DNA of 64,000 nt from Muriicola jejuensis. Lineage in GTDB: Bacteria > Bacteroidota > Bacteroidia > Flavobacteriales > Flavobacteriaceae. The position numbers and the translations under genes are program-made. Below are positions 53,130 through 61,805 of the stretch, in pieces (positions within the stretch are counted from its first letter, which is position 1; the number at the start of each line of letters is the position of its first letter). The notes under the pieces are model-generated. The model saw nothing but the letters and a program-made list of their open reading frames with translations, did no database searches and was not told the DNA's origin. Where the stretch lies: assembly GCF_010671595.1 (NCBI RefSeq), contig NZ_JAABOP010000001.1, positions 372,001 through 436,000 on the forward strand, given 5' to 3'.

Positions 53130-54116
53130 AGCCTGAAGGAGTGAGGTCATTTGTGCCCTGCCATCTGCCAGGAATCTGTGTTCCACGGGCAGGAAATAAG
53201 CTTCCGGGACCCTTCCGTCCATTCGTGTAAAATCCTTTTCGGTGGTCAGGAGAAGATCCGCCTCCTTAAAACCTTCTATCTCAGCCTCCGTAAAATAGTG
53301 GTGATCCGGGAAGCGAAGATGCCTGTATCGGATCCCCCTTTGATCCAGATACTCCAGCAGGGGTGAAGGGTCTGCAATCGCCGTAACCAAAACCACTTCC
53401 CGCTTCTCCAGGGAGGAGAACCGCACCCTTCCACTTATGCCTATGAGCTCATCACTGTAAGCCAGCGTACTGAAAAGCAACTTTTGGCGGGATAATGGCC
53501 TTAGCTTCTGAATGATCCTTTCCCGCTCTTCCTTACTGAGTTCGGCAGGACATTTGGTGACGACGATCACATCGGCTCTTTGGGCCTGACCTTTGTGGTC
53601 CCTGAGGTTGCCCGTTGGTAAATACCAGTCATCGGTGTACAACTTTGAATACGATGTGAGCAGCACATTGATACGGGCCTTCACCCTGCGGTGCTGATAG
53701 GCGTCGTCTAACAGGATGAGTTCGGGCGCGACCTCCCTGGTCAGGATCTCTATCCCCTTGAGTCTGTTGGCCTCCACAGCCACGGTCACTCCGGGAAACT
53801 TCCTGGCGATCTGAAGAGGTTCGTCCCCGGAATTTTGTGGGTCCGATTCCGGGTGGACGATAAAGAAGCCTTTGGTGCGTCTTTTGTACCCCCTGCTCAG
53901 CACAGCCAGCCTGCGGTCTGTACCCAATGTCTTCAGCATCCATTCTATCATGGGTGTTTTCCCCGTACCTCCCGTGCTCAGATTCCCCACACAGACGGTT
54001 GGCGTATCCGGGGAAACGGAAGTAAAAATCCCGGCGTCATAGCAGAGGTTTCTCAGGTAGACCCCCAGTCCGTATAGGAGGGAAAAAGGGAAAGCTATTT
54101 TTCTAAGGAGTTGCAT
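53124..54116 (-). CDS. lpxK: Tetraacyldisaccharide 4'-kinase
   Basis: A 330-residue membrane-associated kinase that phosphorylates the lipid A disaccharide. The Walker A loop is VGNLSTGGTGKTP near residues 42-54; an amino-terminal hydrophobic helix (about 8-22) anchors it. Later segments LSRGYKRRTKGF and ILLDDAYQHRRVKA are family signatures. It overlaps the kinase gene end by six bases, tail to tail, and is divergent from the Nif3-like gene. Confidence 0.96.
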   Translation of the reverse strand: MQLLRKIAFPFSLLYGLGVYLRNLCYDAGIFTSVSPDTPTVCVGNLSTGGTGKTPMIEWMLKTLGTDRRLAVLSRGYKRRTKGFFIVHPESDPQNSGDEPLQIARKFPGVTVAVEANRLKGIEILTREVAPELILLDDAYQHRRVKARINVLLTSYSKLYTDDWYLPTGNLRDHKGQAQRADVIVVTKCPAELSKEERERIIQKLRPLSRQKLLFSTLAYSDELIGISGRVRFSSLEKREVVLVTAIADPSPLLEYLDQRGIRYRHLRFPDHHYFTEAEIEGFKEADLLLTTEKDFTRMDGRVPEAYFLPVEHRFLADGRAQMTSLLQAL

Positions 54117-54137
54117 CGGAACGAAAATATAATATTT

Positions 54138-54145
54138 TATCTTTG
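54138..54145 (+). promoter_or_regulatory. -7 element of the Nif3-like gene
   Basis: TATCTTTG matches TAnnTTTG, 19 bases before the ATG at 54165, within the 48-base gap to the divergent lpxK start. Confidence 0.55.
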
Positions 54146-54164
54146 GACTTCTGCCTTTTTAACC

Positions 54165-55259
54165 ATGATTGTACGAGAAGTTGCCGATATACTTGAGGAA
54201 CTATGTCCTCTGGGCCTTGCCGAGGATTTTGACAACGTCGGACTGCTGCTCGGTCACCCCGAAAACGAAGTAACGGGGATCCTGGTAACCCTGGATGCCC
54301 TGGAGGAGGTCGTGGATGAGGCAATCGCCAGGAACCTCAACCTTATCGTCACCTTTCATCCGATCATCTTCAAGGGGCTCAAGAAGATCACGGGCAGGAA
54401 CTATGTAGAGAGGACCGTCATCAAGGCCATCGAGAACAAAATCAACATTTTTAGTGTACACACCGCCCTCGACAATGTGATGCAGGGGGTGAACGGGAGG
54501 ATCTGCGAAGTGCTGGGGATCAGGGATCCCGAGATCCTGATTCCCAAATCCGGGACCATCAAGAAACTCGTCACCTACGTACCTGAGGCGGCGGTTGAAC
54601 AGGTCAGGGAAGCCCTTTTTGAAGCGGGGGGCGGGAACATCGGGAACTACAGCCATTGCAGCTTCACCATACACGGGCAAGGCAGTTTCAGACCTGAAGA
54701 AGGCAGCAAACCCACCCTGGGAATAGAAGGGGAAACGGAAATTACCGAAGAGGTCCAAATCCATTTGACCTTTCCTACCCGCCTTGAAAAAAAACTGATC
54801 AGGGCTCTTTTTGAAAGCCATCCTTATGAGGAGGTGGCCTATGAGATTACCACTCTGGACAATGTCAACCAATTGGAAGGCATGGGAATGATAGGGACCC
54901 TGGAAAAACCGATGAATGAAAAGGATTTTATGGCCCTTGTAAAGGAGCGGATGCAGACGGGGTGTATCCGTCATTCAGAATTCCTGGGTAAACCGGTTCA
55001 GCGCATTGCGGTTCTCGGGGGAAGCGGAGGCTTTGCGATCCCGGCCGCCAAAGCACACGGGGCCGATGTCTTCCTCTCCTCAGACCTGAAGTACCACCAG
55101 TTCTTTGAGGCAGAAAATGAAATCCTGCTGGCAGATATAGGGCACTACGAATCGGAACAATACACAAAAAACCTTCTGGCAGAATATCTTACGAAAAAAA
55201 TCCCTAATTTTGCAATCGCTTTATCGGAAAGCAAAACCAATCCCATTAAGTATTTTTAG
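54165..55259 (+). CDS. Nif3-like dinuclear metal-centre protein
   Basis: A 364-residue Nif3/YbgI/DUF34 family protein of the long type with a central PII-like insert (about 125-230). The metal site is expected in VTFHPIIFKGL and LADIGHYESEQYTKN (His and Glu). In structures of the family these form a hexameric ring with two metals; a GTP cyclohydrolase-like role has been proposed but is not settled. ATG 54165 is preferred over an upstream GTG/ATG frame that would overlap lpxK. Three bases before the coiled-coil gene. Confidence 0.93.
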   Translation: MIVREVADILEELCPLGLAEDFDNVGLLLGHPENEVTGILVTLDALEEVVDEAIARNLNLIVTFHPIIFKGLKKITGRNYVERTVIKAIENKINIFSVHTALDNVMQGVNGRICEVLGIRDPEILIPKSGTIKKLVTYVPEAAVEQVREALFEAGGGNIGNYSHCSFTIHGQGSFRPEEGSKPTLGIEGETEITEEVQIHLTFPTRLEKKLIRALFESHPYEEVAYEITTLDNVNQLEGMGMIGTLEKPMNEKDFMALVKERMQTGCIRHSEFLGKPVQRIAVLGGSGGFAIPAAKAHGADVFLSSDLKYHQFFEAENEILLADIGHYESEQYTKNLLAEYLTKKIPNFAIALSESKTNPIKYF

Positions 55260-55262
55260 TAT

Positions 55263-56042
55263 ATGGCAGCAAAAAAAGAAGCTACGGTTGAAGAGAAATT
55301 AAGGGCCCTTTACGATCTCCAACTGATCGATTCCCGAGTGGATGAGATCCGCAATGTAAGAGGAGAACTCCCCCTTGAAGTGGAAGACCTCGAAGATGAG
55401 GTACTGGGATTAAAGACCAGACTGGACAAACTCAAGACCGACCTGGAAACCATTAATTACGAGATCACTGCAAAGAAGAACCTTATCGATGAGTCGAAGG
55501 TTCTGATCAAAAAATACGCCGAGCAACAGAAAAATGTGAGGAACAGCCGGGAATTCAACTCCCTGGCCAAAGAGGTGGAATACCAGGAACTGGAGATACA
55601 ACTGGCCGAAAAGAACATCAAGGAATTCAAGGCTCAGATAGAACAGAAAAAAGAGGTGATCGCAGAAACCAAAGAAAAGCTCTCTGAGAGGGAAGCCCAC
55701 CTTAAACACAAGAAAAGTGAATTAGACGCGATCCTGGCCGAGACTGAAAAAGAAGAAAAAGCCCTGTTGGAACAATCTGACATTTTTGAACAGCAAATCG
55801 AAGAGCGACTGGTACAGGCCTACAAACGGATTCGTTCCAATGTTAAGAACGGACTTGCTGTAGTCCCTATCGAAAGAGGCGCTTCCGGAGGTTCTTTCTT
55901 TACCATACCCCCACAGGTGCAGGTAGAGATCGCTTCCAGAAAAAAGATCATCACCGACGAGCACAGCGGAAGGATCCTTGTGGATCCGGTGCTGGCCGAG
56001 GAGGAGCAGGAAAAAATGCACAAGATGTTCGACAAGATCTAG
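55263..56042 (+). CDS. CT398-like coiled-coil protein with degenerate zinc ribbon
   Basis: A 259-residue protein with a long antiparallel coiled coil (about 30-190) and a carboxy-terminal domain like the C4 zinc ribbon (DUF164). In the family the end reads C-G-G-C ... C-E-x-C-G-R-I; here it is ASGGSFFTIPPQ and TDEHSGRIL, so all four zinc cysteines are replaced while the surrounding pattern remains. The fold probably persists without metal. Family members have been linked to RNA or secretion factors; the role here is unknown. Next to the Nif3-like gene, a common pairing. Followed by a terminator. Confidence 0.9.
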   Translation: MAAKKEATVEEKLRALYDLQLIDSRVDEIRNVRGELPLEVEDLEDEVLGLKTRLDKLKTDLETINYEITAKKNLIDESKVLIKKYAEQQKNVRNSREFNSLAKEVEYQELEIQLAEKNIKEFKAQIEQKKEVIAETKEKLSEREAHLKHKKSELDAILAETEKEEKALLEQSDIFEQQIEERLVQAYKRIRSNVKNGLAVVPIERGASGGSFFTIPPQVQVEIASRKKIITDEHSGRILVDPVLAEEEQEKMHKMFDKI

Positions 56043-56062
56043 AATATTACAACTGAAACGTT

Positions 56063-56090
56063 AAGCCATCCCAGAAAGATGGCTTTTTTT
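56063..56090 (+). terminator. Terminator after the coiled-coil gene
   Basis: AAGCCATC pairs with GATGGCTT around a CCAGAAA loop, then a T run. The following TACCTTTA (56092-56099) is a near-match promoter for the DUF4174 gene. Confidence 0.85.
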
Positions 56091-56120
56091 ATACCTTTAA
56101 TTTATGACCCTAGACCAGCA

Positions 56121-56540
56121 ATGCGATCGTATCTCCTCCTCACCTTCCTATCTGTACTTATGACCACGGATGCAGCTTCCCAGGAGCTTAAGGACTACCG
56201 GTGGAAGAACCGCATCCTGCTTCTTTGTGAAAAAGATAAGGATCTGGTGCAAAGTGAGAAACAGGTCAGAGCTTTCAAAGCCTTTCCAAAGGAATTGGAG
56301 GAACGAAAGCTGGTGATACTGGTATGCCGGGATGGTATCCTGATGGATAAGGATTTCAAGATCTTAAAAAATAATGCCGATTCCCCGGAAAATAAAGGAT
56401 TTCAGGGGGTGCTGCTCATCGGCTTGGACGGTGGCGTGAAATGGGAAGGCGAATTTCCCGTAAATCCGGGTAAGATCTTTGAGATCATAGACAGCATGCC
56501 GATGAGAAGAGCGGAAATAAAGGGGCCATACGATCCTTAG
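56121..56540 (+). CDS. DUF4174 domain secreted protein
   Basis: A 139-residue protein with a signal peptide (about 1-20) and a DUF4174 domain, recognisable from LKDYRWKNRILLLC and the later GVLLIGLDGGVKWEGEF. The fold is thioredoxin-like but there is no CxxC motif, so no oxidoreductase activity is implied. The start is ATG 56121; an upstream in-frame start would translate the terminator. Overlaps the end of the kmo gene by four bases. Confidence 0.85.
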   Translation: MRSYLLLTFLSVLMTTDAASQELKDYRWKNRILLLCEKDKDLVQSEKQVRAFKAFPKELEERKLVILVCRDGILMDKDFKILKNNADSPENKGFQGVLLIGLDGGVKWEGEFPVNPGKIFEIIDSMPMRRAEIKGPYDP

Positions 56541-57898
56541 ACCGCTTCTTTTTTCTCTTTCAGGAGTTGCAGCATGAGATGCTCCACCTTCTTGCTGTTC
56601 CATTCCTTTTCTATGCCTTCCAGGGCCATAACCTCCTTCATGATCCCTTCCTGGAAATCTCCTATAGCCAGTGCCTCTGCATAGGACCTTTCTGAGAAAG
56701 TGACCCTGGAGTAAGTAGGCTCCCAGAGTTCAGGGTGTTTATCCGCGAACCATTTTTCAATCTTCTTCTGGAGCAGGAAGGCGGGATCTGCCGTTTTGCT
56801 GCTCATCTCGACGAAATTCCGGTAACTGAGTTCTGCGATAGCATCCGCATTGGGTTTGCGTTCCTTCTGGAAGGTCTGGAAAATGGTCTCCCAGTCGTCC
56901 CCGTATTGCTCCATGATGTCATTGAACGAATGGATATCCTCAAAGCCTGCATTCATCCCCTGCCCGTAAAAAGGTACAATAGCGTGGGCCGAATCCCCCA
57001 CAAGGGCGACCTTATCCCAATAGGTCCAGGGATAACATTTCATGGTTACCATGGCACTGGTAGGATTCTTAAAGAAGTCGAATGTCAGGTTTTCGATATC
57101 CTGCATCACGTTGGGAAAATAGGTAGTAAAGAATGCGGTAGCCTCTGCTTTCGTCCTGATATTCTCAAAGGAAACTTCACCTTCGAAAGGAAGAAAAAGC
57201 GTGCAGGTAAAACTTCCGTCCAGGTTGGGCATGGCGATGAACATGAACCTTCCCCTGGGCCAGATGTGGAAAGAATGCTTGTCGAGTTTATGGGTGCCGT
57301 CCTCATTTGGGGGTATGGTGAGTTCCTTGTAACCGACGTCGAGAAAATCCTGGGAGTAATCGAATCGACTCCTGCGCTGCATCTTGTGCCTGACCCTGGA
57401 AAAGGCACCATCACATCCGAAGATGTGATCATACTCATATGCCTTCCACTCACTTTTCTCCGATTCTCCCGTGTAAAGGGTCGCCGTAGGAAGGTCTACA
57501 TCCCAGACCTTTTCCTCAAATCTGAAAAGGGCCCCTGCCTCTTCAGCCAGGTCTATCATTTTCCGGTTCAGTACCCCCCGGGAGATGGACCAGATGGCCT
57601 CTCCTTCCTTCCCGTATTTCTGGTAGTAGAGGGGTTTTCCCAGCACATGCATCGCCCGCTTGTCTAGTGGGATCGCCAGCTTTTTGATCTCCTCTTCCAA
57701 CTCGACCTCCCGCAGGGCCTTCCAGCCCCTGTCGCTCATCGCCAGGTTGATGGACCTTCCGGAAAATTCAACAGTGCGTATATCCGGGCGCCGATCGAAG
57801 ACCGTAATGCTATGCCCCCTTCGACGGAGGTAGATAGCCAGAAGAGATCCTACGAGACCTGATCCAACTATCGCAATGTTCTTGGGGGTTTGAGTCAT
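56537..57898 (-). CDS. kmo: Kynurenine 3-monooxygenase
   Basis: A 453-residue FAD- and NADPH-dependent monooxygenase that hydroxylates kynurenine. The dinucleotide fold opens IAIVGSGLVGSLLAIYLRRRG, followed by FSGRSINLAMSDRGW, GCDGAFSRVR and the second FAD segment VALVGDSAHAIVPFYGQGMNAGFED. Length and motifs fit KMO well. It is a single gene here; kynureninase and tryptophan dioxygenase are not in the window. Divergent from the photolyase operon with a 121-base gap. It may serve tryptophan breakdown or quinolinate-based NAD synthesis. Confidence 0.95.
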   Translation of the reverse strand: MTQTPKNIAIVGSGLVGSLLAIYLRRRGHSITVFDRRPDIRTVEFSGRSINLAMSDRGWKALREVELEEEIKKLAIPLDKRAMHVLGKPLYYQKYGKEGEAIWSISRGVLNRKMIDLAEEAGALFRFEEKVWDVDLPTATLYTGESEKSEWKAYEYDHIFGCDGAFSRVRHKMQRRSRFDYSQDFLDVGYKELTIPPNEDGTHKLDKHSFHIWPRGRFMFIAMPNLDGSFTCTLFLPFEGEVSFENIRTKAEATAFFTTYFPNVMQDIENLTFDFFKNPTSAMVTMKCYPWTYWDKVALVGDSAHAIVPFYGQGMNAGFEDIHSFNDIMEQYGDDWETIFQTFQKERKPNADAIAELSYRNFVEMSSKTADPAFLLQKKIEKWFADKHPELWEPTYSRVTFSERSYAEALAIGDFQEGIMKEVMALEGIEKEWNSKKVEHLMLQLLKEKKEAV

Positions 57899-57977
57899 CT
57901 TTCTCCCTCGGGAATGCTTTTGAAAAGTAAAAGTAAGAAATAATACGTATTGGGCTCCCCGAGATTTTATTATACCC

Positions 57978-58018
57978 TTAACGAAGTTTTGTTTAACTTT
58001 TAATTAATTTCGTTTAAC
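57978..58018 (+). promoter_or_regulatory. Repeated TTAAC elements before the photolyase operon
   Basis: GTTTAAC occurs at 57991-57997 and 58012-58018, 21 bases apart (two helix turns), and a further TTAAC at 57978-57982. The second copy ends two bases before the flavin-reductase ATG. No clean TTTG/TAnnTTTG promoter is present, so an activator or alternative sigma factor is plausible. Inference only. Confidence 0.4.
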
Positions 58019-58019
58019 A

Positions 58020-58673
58020 ATGTCAAGTATGTTGCATTTAGACTCCCAACGGATAGAAGAATTGCCCTCCCGTTACCGGGCCCATATGATCAACAGCATG
58101 TCCGGGTATAAGTCGTGCAATCTCATTGGTACACGGTCTTCCGGGGGAAATGCCAATGTTGCGATCTTCAACTCCGTACTGCACATCGGCAGTTCTCCGG
58201 CCATGCTGGGTTTTTTACTCAGGCCTCTAACAGTACGGAGGGATACCTTTGACAATCTCATACAAACCGGACAGTTTACCGTAAACCAGGTTAGCTCCAA
58301 GATGGTGGAACAGGCGCATCAGACCTCAGCAAAATACGGACAGAATGAATCTGAGTTTAGGGCTGTGGGCTTTACAGAGGAGTACATGGCCCCATTTGAA
58401 GCTCCCTATGTGGCTGAAAGTAATTTAAAAATAGGGTGCCGCTATAAAAATCACTATACGCTGGAGGAGAATGGATGCCTGCTGATCATAGGGACTATAG
58501 AACACATATATCTTCCTGAAGGCATACAGGACCCGGATGGGTTCGTAAGGCTGGATAAGATAGATGCAGTCGCCTCCACCGGTCTGGATGGGTATGCACT
58601 GCCGGAGTTCCTCGGCAGGCTTGACTACGCCAGGCCCGGGCACCCGACAAAGCCGCTGGCCCATGGCACATAA
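58020..58673 (+). CDS. Flavin reductase family protein
   Basis: A 217-residue FMN-binding split-barrel protein of the flavin reductase-like group. The FMN-binding region is [36 protein letters not shown] in parts, with FTVNQV later. Such proteins reduce free flavin or use it for other redox steps. As the first gene of an operon with two FAD photolyases it could supply reduced flavin, or protect against light-generated oxidants; this is inference. The DUF2256 gene overlaps its end by 11 bases. Confidence 0.88.
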   Translation: MSSMLHLDSQRIEELPSRYRAHMINSMSGYKSCNLIGTRSSGGNANVAIFNSVLHIGSSPAMLGFLLRPLTVRRDTFDNLIQTGQFTVNQVSSKMVEQAHQTSAKYGQNESEFRAVGFTEEYMAPFEAPYVAESNLKIGCRYKNHYTLEENGCLLIIGTIEHIYLPEGIQDPDGFVRLDKIDAVASTGLDGYALPEFLGRLDYARPGHPTKPLAHGT

Positions 58674-58809
58674 AAAACCCTTTTTGCCGGAGAAACTGTG
58701 CCGGCAATGCGGCCGACCCTTCAGCTGGAGGAAAAAATGGGAGAAGAACTGGGAGGAGGTGAGATATTGCAGTGAACGATGCCGGAGAGAATCAAAAAAT
58801 AAAACCTGA
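58663..58809 (+). CDS. DUF2256 small zinc-finger-like protein
   Basis: A 48-residue basic protein: [13 protein letters not shown] start, then C-R-Q-C, a WRKKWEKNW stretch and C-S-E-R-C. The four cysteines (13, 16, 36, 40) suggest a zinc site of the DUF2256 family. This family is repeatedly found beside cryptochrome/photolyase genes. It overlaps the flavin reductase by 11 bases and ends two bases before the CRY-DASH start. Function unknown; nucleic-acid binding would fit its charge. Confidence 0.9.
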   Translation: MAHKKPFLPEKLCRQCGRPFSWRKKWEKNWEEVRYCSERCRRESKNKT

Positions 58810-58811
58810 GC

Positions 58812-60128
58812 ATGAGAGAGAATGACATCGAGAAGAAAGCCCTGATCTGGTTCAGGAATGACCTTAGGACCGCAGACAACCTCTCCCTGACAAAGGCCTG
58901 CAGGGAGGCAGGGGTAGTGGCGGTGTACTGTATAGACCCCGGACTTTTTGAACCGGGGGAATACGGGTTTAAGCGAATGGAGAAATTCAGGGCAAGATTC
59001 CTGCTGGAAAGCCTGGGAGACCTGAATAAGAACCTGGCTTCCCTAAATATCAGTCTGCTGGTGTACGTGAAGAAAGCCGAAGAGGTCATCCCAGAGATCG
59101 TTCAAAAATACGGCATCCAAAAGGTATATCTGCAGAAGGAATGGACCCGTGATGAACTGAATGAATTGAACGGGGTCAGGGAAAACACCCTGAAGGGAAT
59201 CGAATTCGAAGAGAGTTACGACCAGTTCCTCTTCCATCCGGAAGATGTCCCCTACCGGGAATTCGCGGAAATACCGGAAGTTTTCACCCAATTCAGGAAA
59301 GCCTGTGAGAAATCGACCCGCGTACGCCAGGTGCTCGCCACTCCCGACCCCAAACCCAAGACAAACCTAATTCCAGATACCAATCCCCTGCCCTCTCTAG
59401 AGGACCTGGGTTTTGAACCGTTTGACACGCACCCCCAATCTGCATTTCCCTTTCGGGGAGGAGAAAATGCCGCTGTGATGCGCATACAGGAATACTTCTG
59501 GGAGACCCGAAAACTGGCCTTCTACAAAAAAACGAGAAACGGCCTGGTTGGGAAGGACTACAGTTCTAAACTTTCCCCCTGGCTTGCGAATGGCAGCCTG
59601 TCAGCAAAAACGGTATACTGGGAAGTCAAAAGATTTGAAAAGGAGATCAGAAAAAACCAGGACACCTACTGGCTCATCTTTGAACTCATCTGGAGGGATT
59701 ACTTTAAATATATCTCCCTGAAATACGGAGACCGCATCTTTCATCTGGGAGGGATATTAAACAAGGACTACACCTGGGTTAATTCCGAAGCAGCAAGGAA
59801 GGAATGGATACATGGTTACACGGCCGAACCCTTTGTGAATGCGAATATGATAGAACTGGCACAGACCGGATGGATGAGCAACAGGGGAAGGCAGAATGTG
59901 GCCTCCTACTGGGCCAAGGAACTGCAACAGGACTGGAGGATAGGGGCTTCGTATTTTGAAGCCATGTTGCTCGATTACGATGTCCACAGCAACTGGGGAA
60001 ACTGGATGTACAACAGCGGAGTGGGCAATGACCCGCGGGACCGGAAATTCAATATCCAACGTCAGGCCAGCCAGTACGACCCCCACGGAACTTTTCAGAA
60101 CAGATGGTTGCAGACCAGCCTCTTTTAA
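58812..60128 (+). CDS. CRY-DASH cryptochrome/photolyase
   Basis: A 438-residue FAD protein of the DASH type with an amino-terminal photolyase alpha/beta domain (KALIWFRNDLRTADN) and the FAD domain. Diagnostic segments are FELIWRDYFKYISLKYG, NANMIELAQTGWMSNRGRQNVASYWAKEL and DYDVHSNWGNWMYNSGVGNDPRD. DASH proteins repair cyclobutane dimers in single-stranded DNA and may bind MTHF. Start at ATG 58812, two bases behind DUF2256. The next photolyase gene follows after 16 bases. Confidence 0.95.
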   Translation: MRENDIEKKALIWFRNDLRTADNLSLTKACREAGVVAVYCIDPGLFEPGEYGFKRMEKFRARFLLESLGDLNKNLASLNISLLVYVKKAEEVIPEIVQKYGIQKVYLQKEWTRDELNELNGVRENTLKGIEFEESYDQFLFHPEDVPYREFAEIPEVFTQFRKACEKSTRVRQVLATPDPKPKTNLIPDTNPLPSLEDLGFEPFDTHPQSAFPFRGGENAAVMRIQEYFWETRKLAFYKKTRNGLVGKDYSSKLSPWLANGSLSAKTVYWEVKRFEKEIRKNQDTYWLIFELIWRDYFKYISLKYGDRIFHLGGILNKDYTWVNSEAARKEWIHGYTAEPFVNANMIELAQTGWMSNRGRQNVASYWAKELQQDWRIGASYFEAMLLDYDVHSNWGNWMYNSGVGNDPRDRKFNIQRQASQYDPHGTFQNRWLQTSLF

Positions 60129-60144
60129 ACGCTATACAAAGCCA

Positions 60145-61677
60145 ATGAGAACACTCCGACTCATCCTGGGCGACCAGTTGAACCTCCAGCACCCCTGGTT
60201 CCAGGAAGTAAATCCCGATTGTATCTATCTCATGGCAGAGATGCGACAGGAAACCGATTATGTGCGCCACCATATCCAAAAGGTGGTCGCGTTTTTCCTC
60301 TCTATGCGGTCCTTTGCCGAATCATTAAAAAACCAGGGGCACCAGGTAGTCTATTTCCGGATTGGCGAGCAGGACAATCCACAGAACCTCAAGGAACTTA
60401 TCCAGGGTCAGATAGAAAAACAGGAGGCAGAGAAGTTCGAGTACCTTCTTCCTGACGAATACCGCCTCGACCTGCAACTGCGTGAGATCACCTCATCCCT
60501 GGAAATAGAGGTAGGTCATCGGGATACCGAACACTTCCTTACAGACCGGAATACGCTCAAGGACTTTTTTGAGGGAAAGAAACAAATGGTCATGGAATCC
60601 TTCTACCGTATGATGCGGAAAAAATACGGTATCCTTATGGACCAGGGTGAACCCGAAGGGGGGCAGTGGAATTACGATAAGAGCAACCGGAAGAAATGGA
60701 AAGGGGACCCTGAGATCCCCGGAATACCCGACCTGAGAAAGGACGTGCGCGAACTTTTGGAGGAGATCCGCCAGGCAGGGGTCTCAACCATTGGTAATAT
60801 CGATGCGCAAGGATTTAACTGGCCGACCTCCAGGGAGGAGAGCCTTCTTCTCCTGGATCATTTCAGCAAAAATCTGCTTCAGCATTTCGGTGACTATCAG
60901 GATGCCCTCCATACAGAACAAAAGTTCCTCTTCCATTCCAGGCTTTCCTTCTCCATGAATTCCAAGATGATCTCCCCCAGGGAGGTCATCGATGCCGTGC
61001 TGAGCAGTTATCGCGAACAGCAGGAGGAGATCGATATCAGTCAGGTCGAAGGTTTCGTGCGCCAAATCCTGGGCTGGAGGGAGTACATGAGGGGTATCTA
61101 CTGGAAGGAAATGCCTGGGTACAAGGAAAAAAATGCCCTGGGGAACCACCATCCGCTGCCAGATTTCTTCTGGACGGGAAAGACCCGGATGAACTGCCTT
61201 AAACACGCGATTGGTCAAAGCCTGGATGAGGCCTATGCCCATCATATACAGCGACTGATGATCACGGGGAATTACGCCTTGCTGACCCAGACCGATCCTG
61301 ACGAAGTAGACGCCTGGTACCTGGGCATTTACATCGACGCCGTAGAATGGGTGGAGATCACCAATACCCGAGGGATGAGTCAGTTTGCAGACGGAGGGAT
61401 CGTCGCCACCAAACCCTATGTGAGCAGTGCCAACTACATCCAGAAGATGGGGGATTATTGTTCTGGCTGTTCCTATGACCACAATGCGAAAACCTCAGAA
61501 GACGCCTGTCCTTTTAACGCTTTATACTGGAATTTCCTGGATGCCAAAAAAGAAGTGTTCAAGGACAATCCTCGGATGGGAATGATGTTGAATTTACTGT
61601 CGAAGAAGGACAAAGGGGAAATGGAGCAGATCCGTGAGAGGGCACGAAAGATAATCCAACATCCGGAAGACTTCTGA
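60145..61677 (+). CDS. Iron-sulfur bacterial photolyase (FeS-BCP, PhrB-like)
   Basis: A 510-residue photolyase of the prokaryotic (6-4) type. The cluster ligands Cys351, Cys439, Cys442 and Cys455 have exactly the spacing of Agrobacterium PhrB (350, 438, 441, 454). FAD-domain segments LGWREYMRGIYW and MITGNYALLTQTDPDEVDAWYLGIYIDAVEWVE in parts are typical. Members repair (6-4) photoproducts and carry a lumazine antenna; both are family knowledge. Start at ATG 60145. Last gene of the operon, followed by a bidirectional terminator. Confidence 0.96.
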   Translation: MRTLRLILGDQLNLQHPWFQEVNPDCIYLMAEMRQETDYVRHHIQKVVAFFLSMRSFAESLKNQGHQVVYFRIGEQDNPQNLKELIQGQIEKQEAEKFEYLLPDEYRLDLQLREITSSLEIEVGHRDTEHFLTDRNTLKDFFEGKKQMVMESFYRMMRKKYGILMDQGEPEGGQWNYDKSNRKKWKGDPEIPGIPDLRKDVRELLEEIRQAGVSTIGNIDAQGFNWPTSREESLLLLDHFSKNLLQHFGDYQDALHTEQKFLFHSRLSFSMNSKMISPREVIDAVLSSYREQQEEIDISQVEGFVRQILGWREYMRGIYWKEMPGYKEKNALGNHHPLPDFFWTGKTRMNCLKHAIGQSLDEAYAHHIQRLMITGNYALLTQTDPDEVDAWYLGIYIDAVEWVEITNTRGMSQFADGGIVATKPYVSSANYIQKMGDYCSGCSYDHNAKTSEDACPFNALYWNFLDAKKEVFKDNPRMGMMLNLLSKKDKGEMEQIRERARKIIQHPEDF

Positions 61678-61756
61678 TACGGTTTCGCCTCCGTCATCCA
61701 TAAGGCATTCCTGAACCGTATATCAAGTACCTTCCGCCTCTGGCGTCTATATATAA

Positions 61757-61785
61757 AAAGTCCGGTGATCATCTCACCGGACTTT
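61757..61785. terminator. Bidirectional terminator between photolyase operon and clpP
   Basis: A perfect 12-bp stem (AAAGTCCGGTGA with TCACCGGACTTT) and a 5-base loop. T-rich tails follow on the plus strand (TTTGTCTTTTT) and A-rich sequence precedes it, so it can serve both convergent genes. Confidence 0.85.
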
Positions 61786-61805
61786 GTCTTTTTATGGGAA
61801 TTACC

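Noticed and set aside
56735-57667. Plus-strand open frame of 310 codons opposite kmo
   Set aside because: Antisense to the well-supported kmo gene; no domain seen.
59956-60144. 63-codon upstream extension of the FeS photolyase
   Set aside because: It lies inside the CRY-DASH gene in another frame; the ATG at 60145 gives the cysteine numbering of known family members within one residue.
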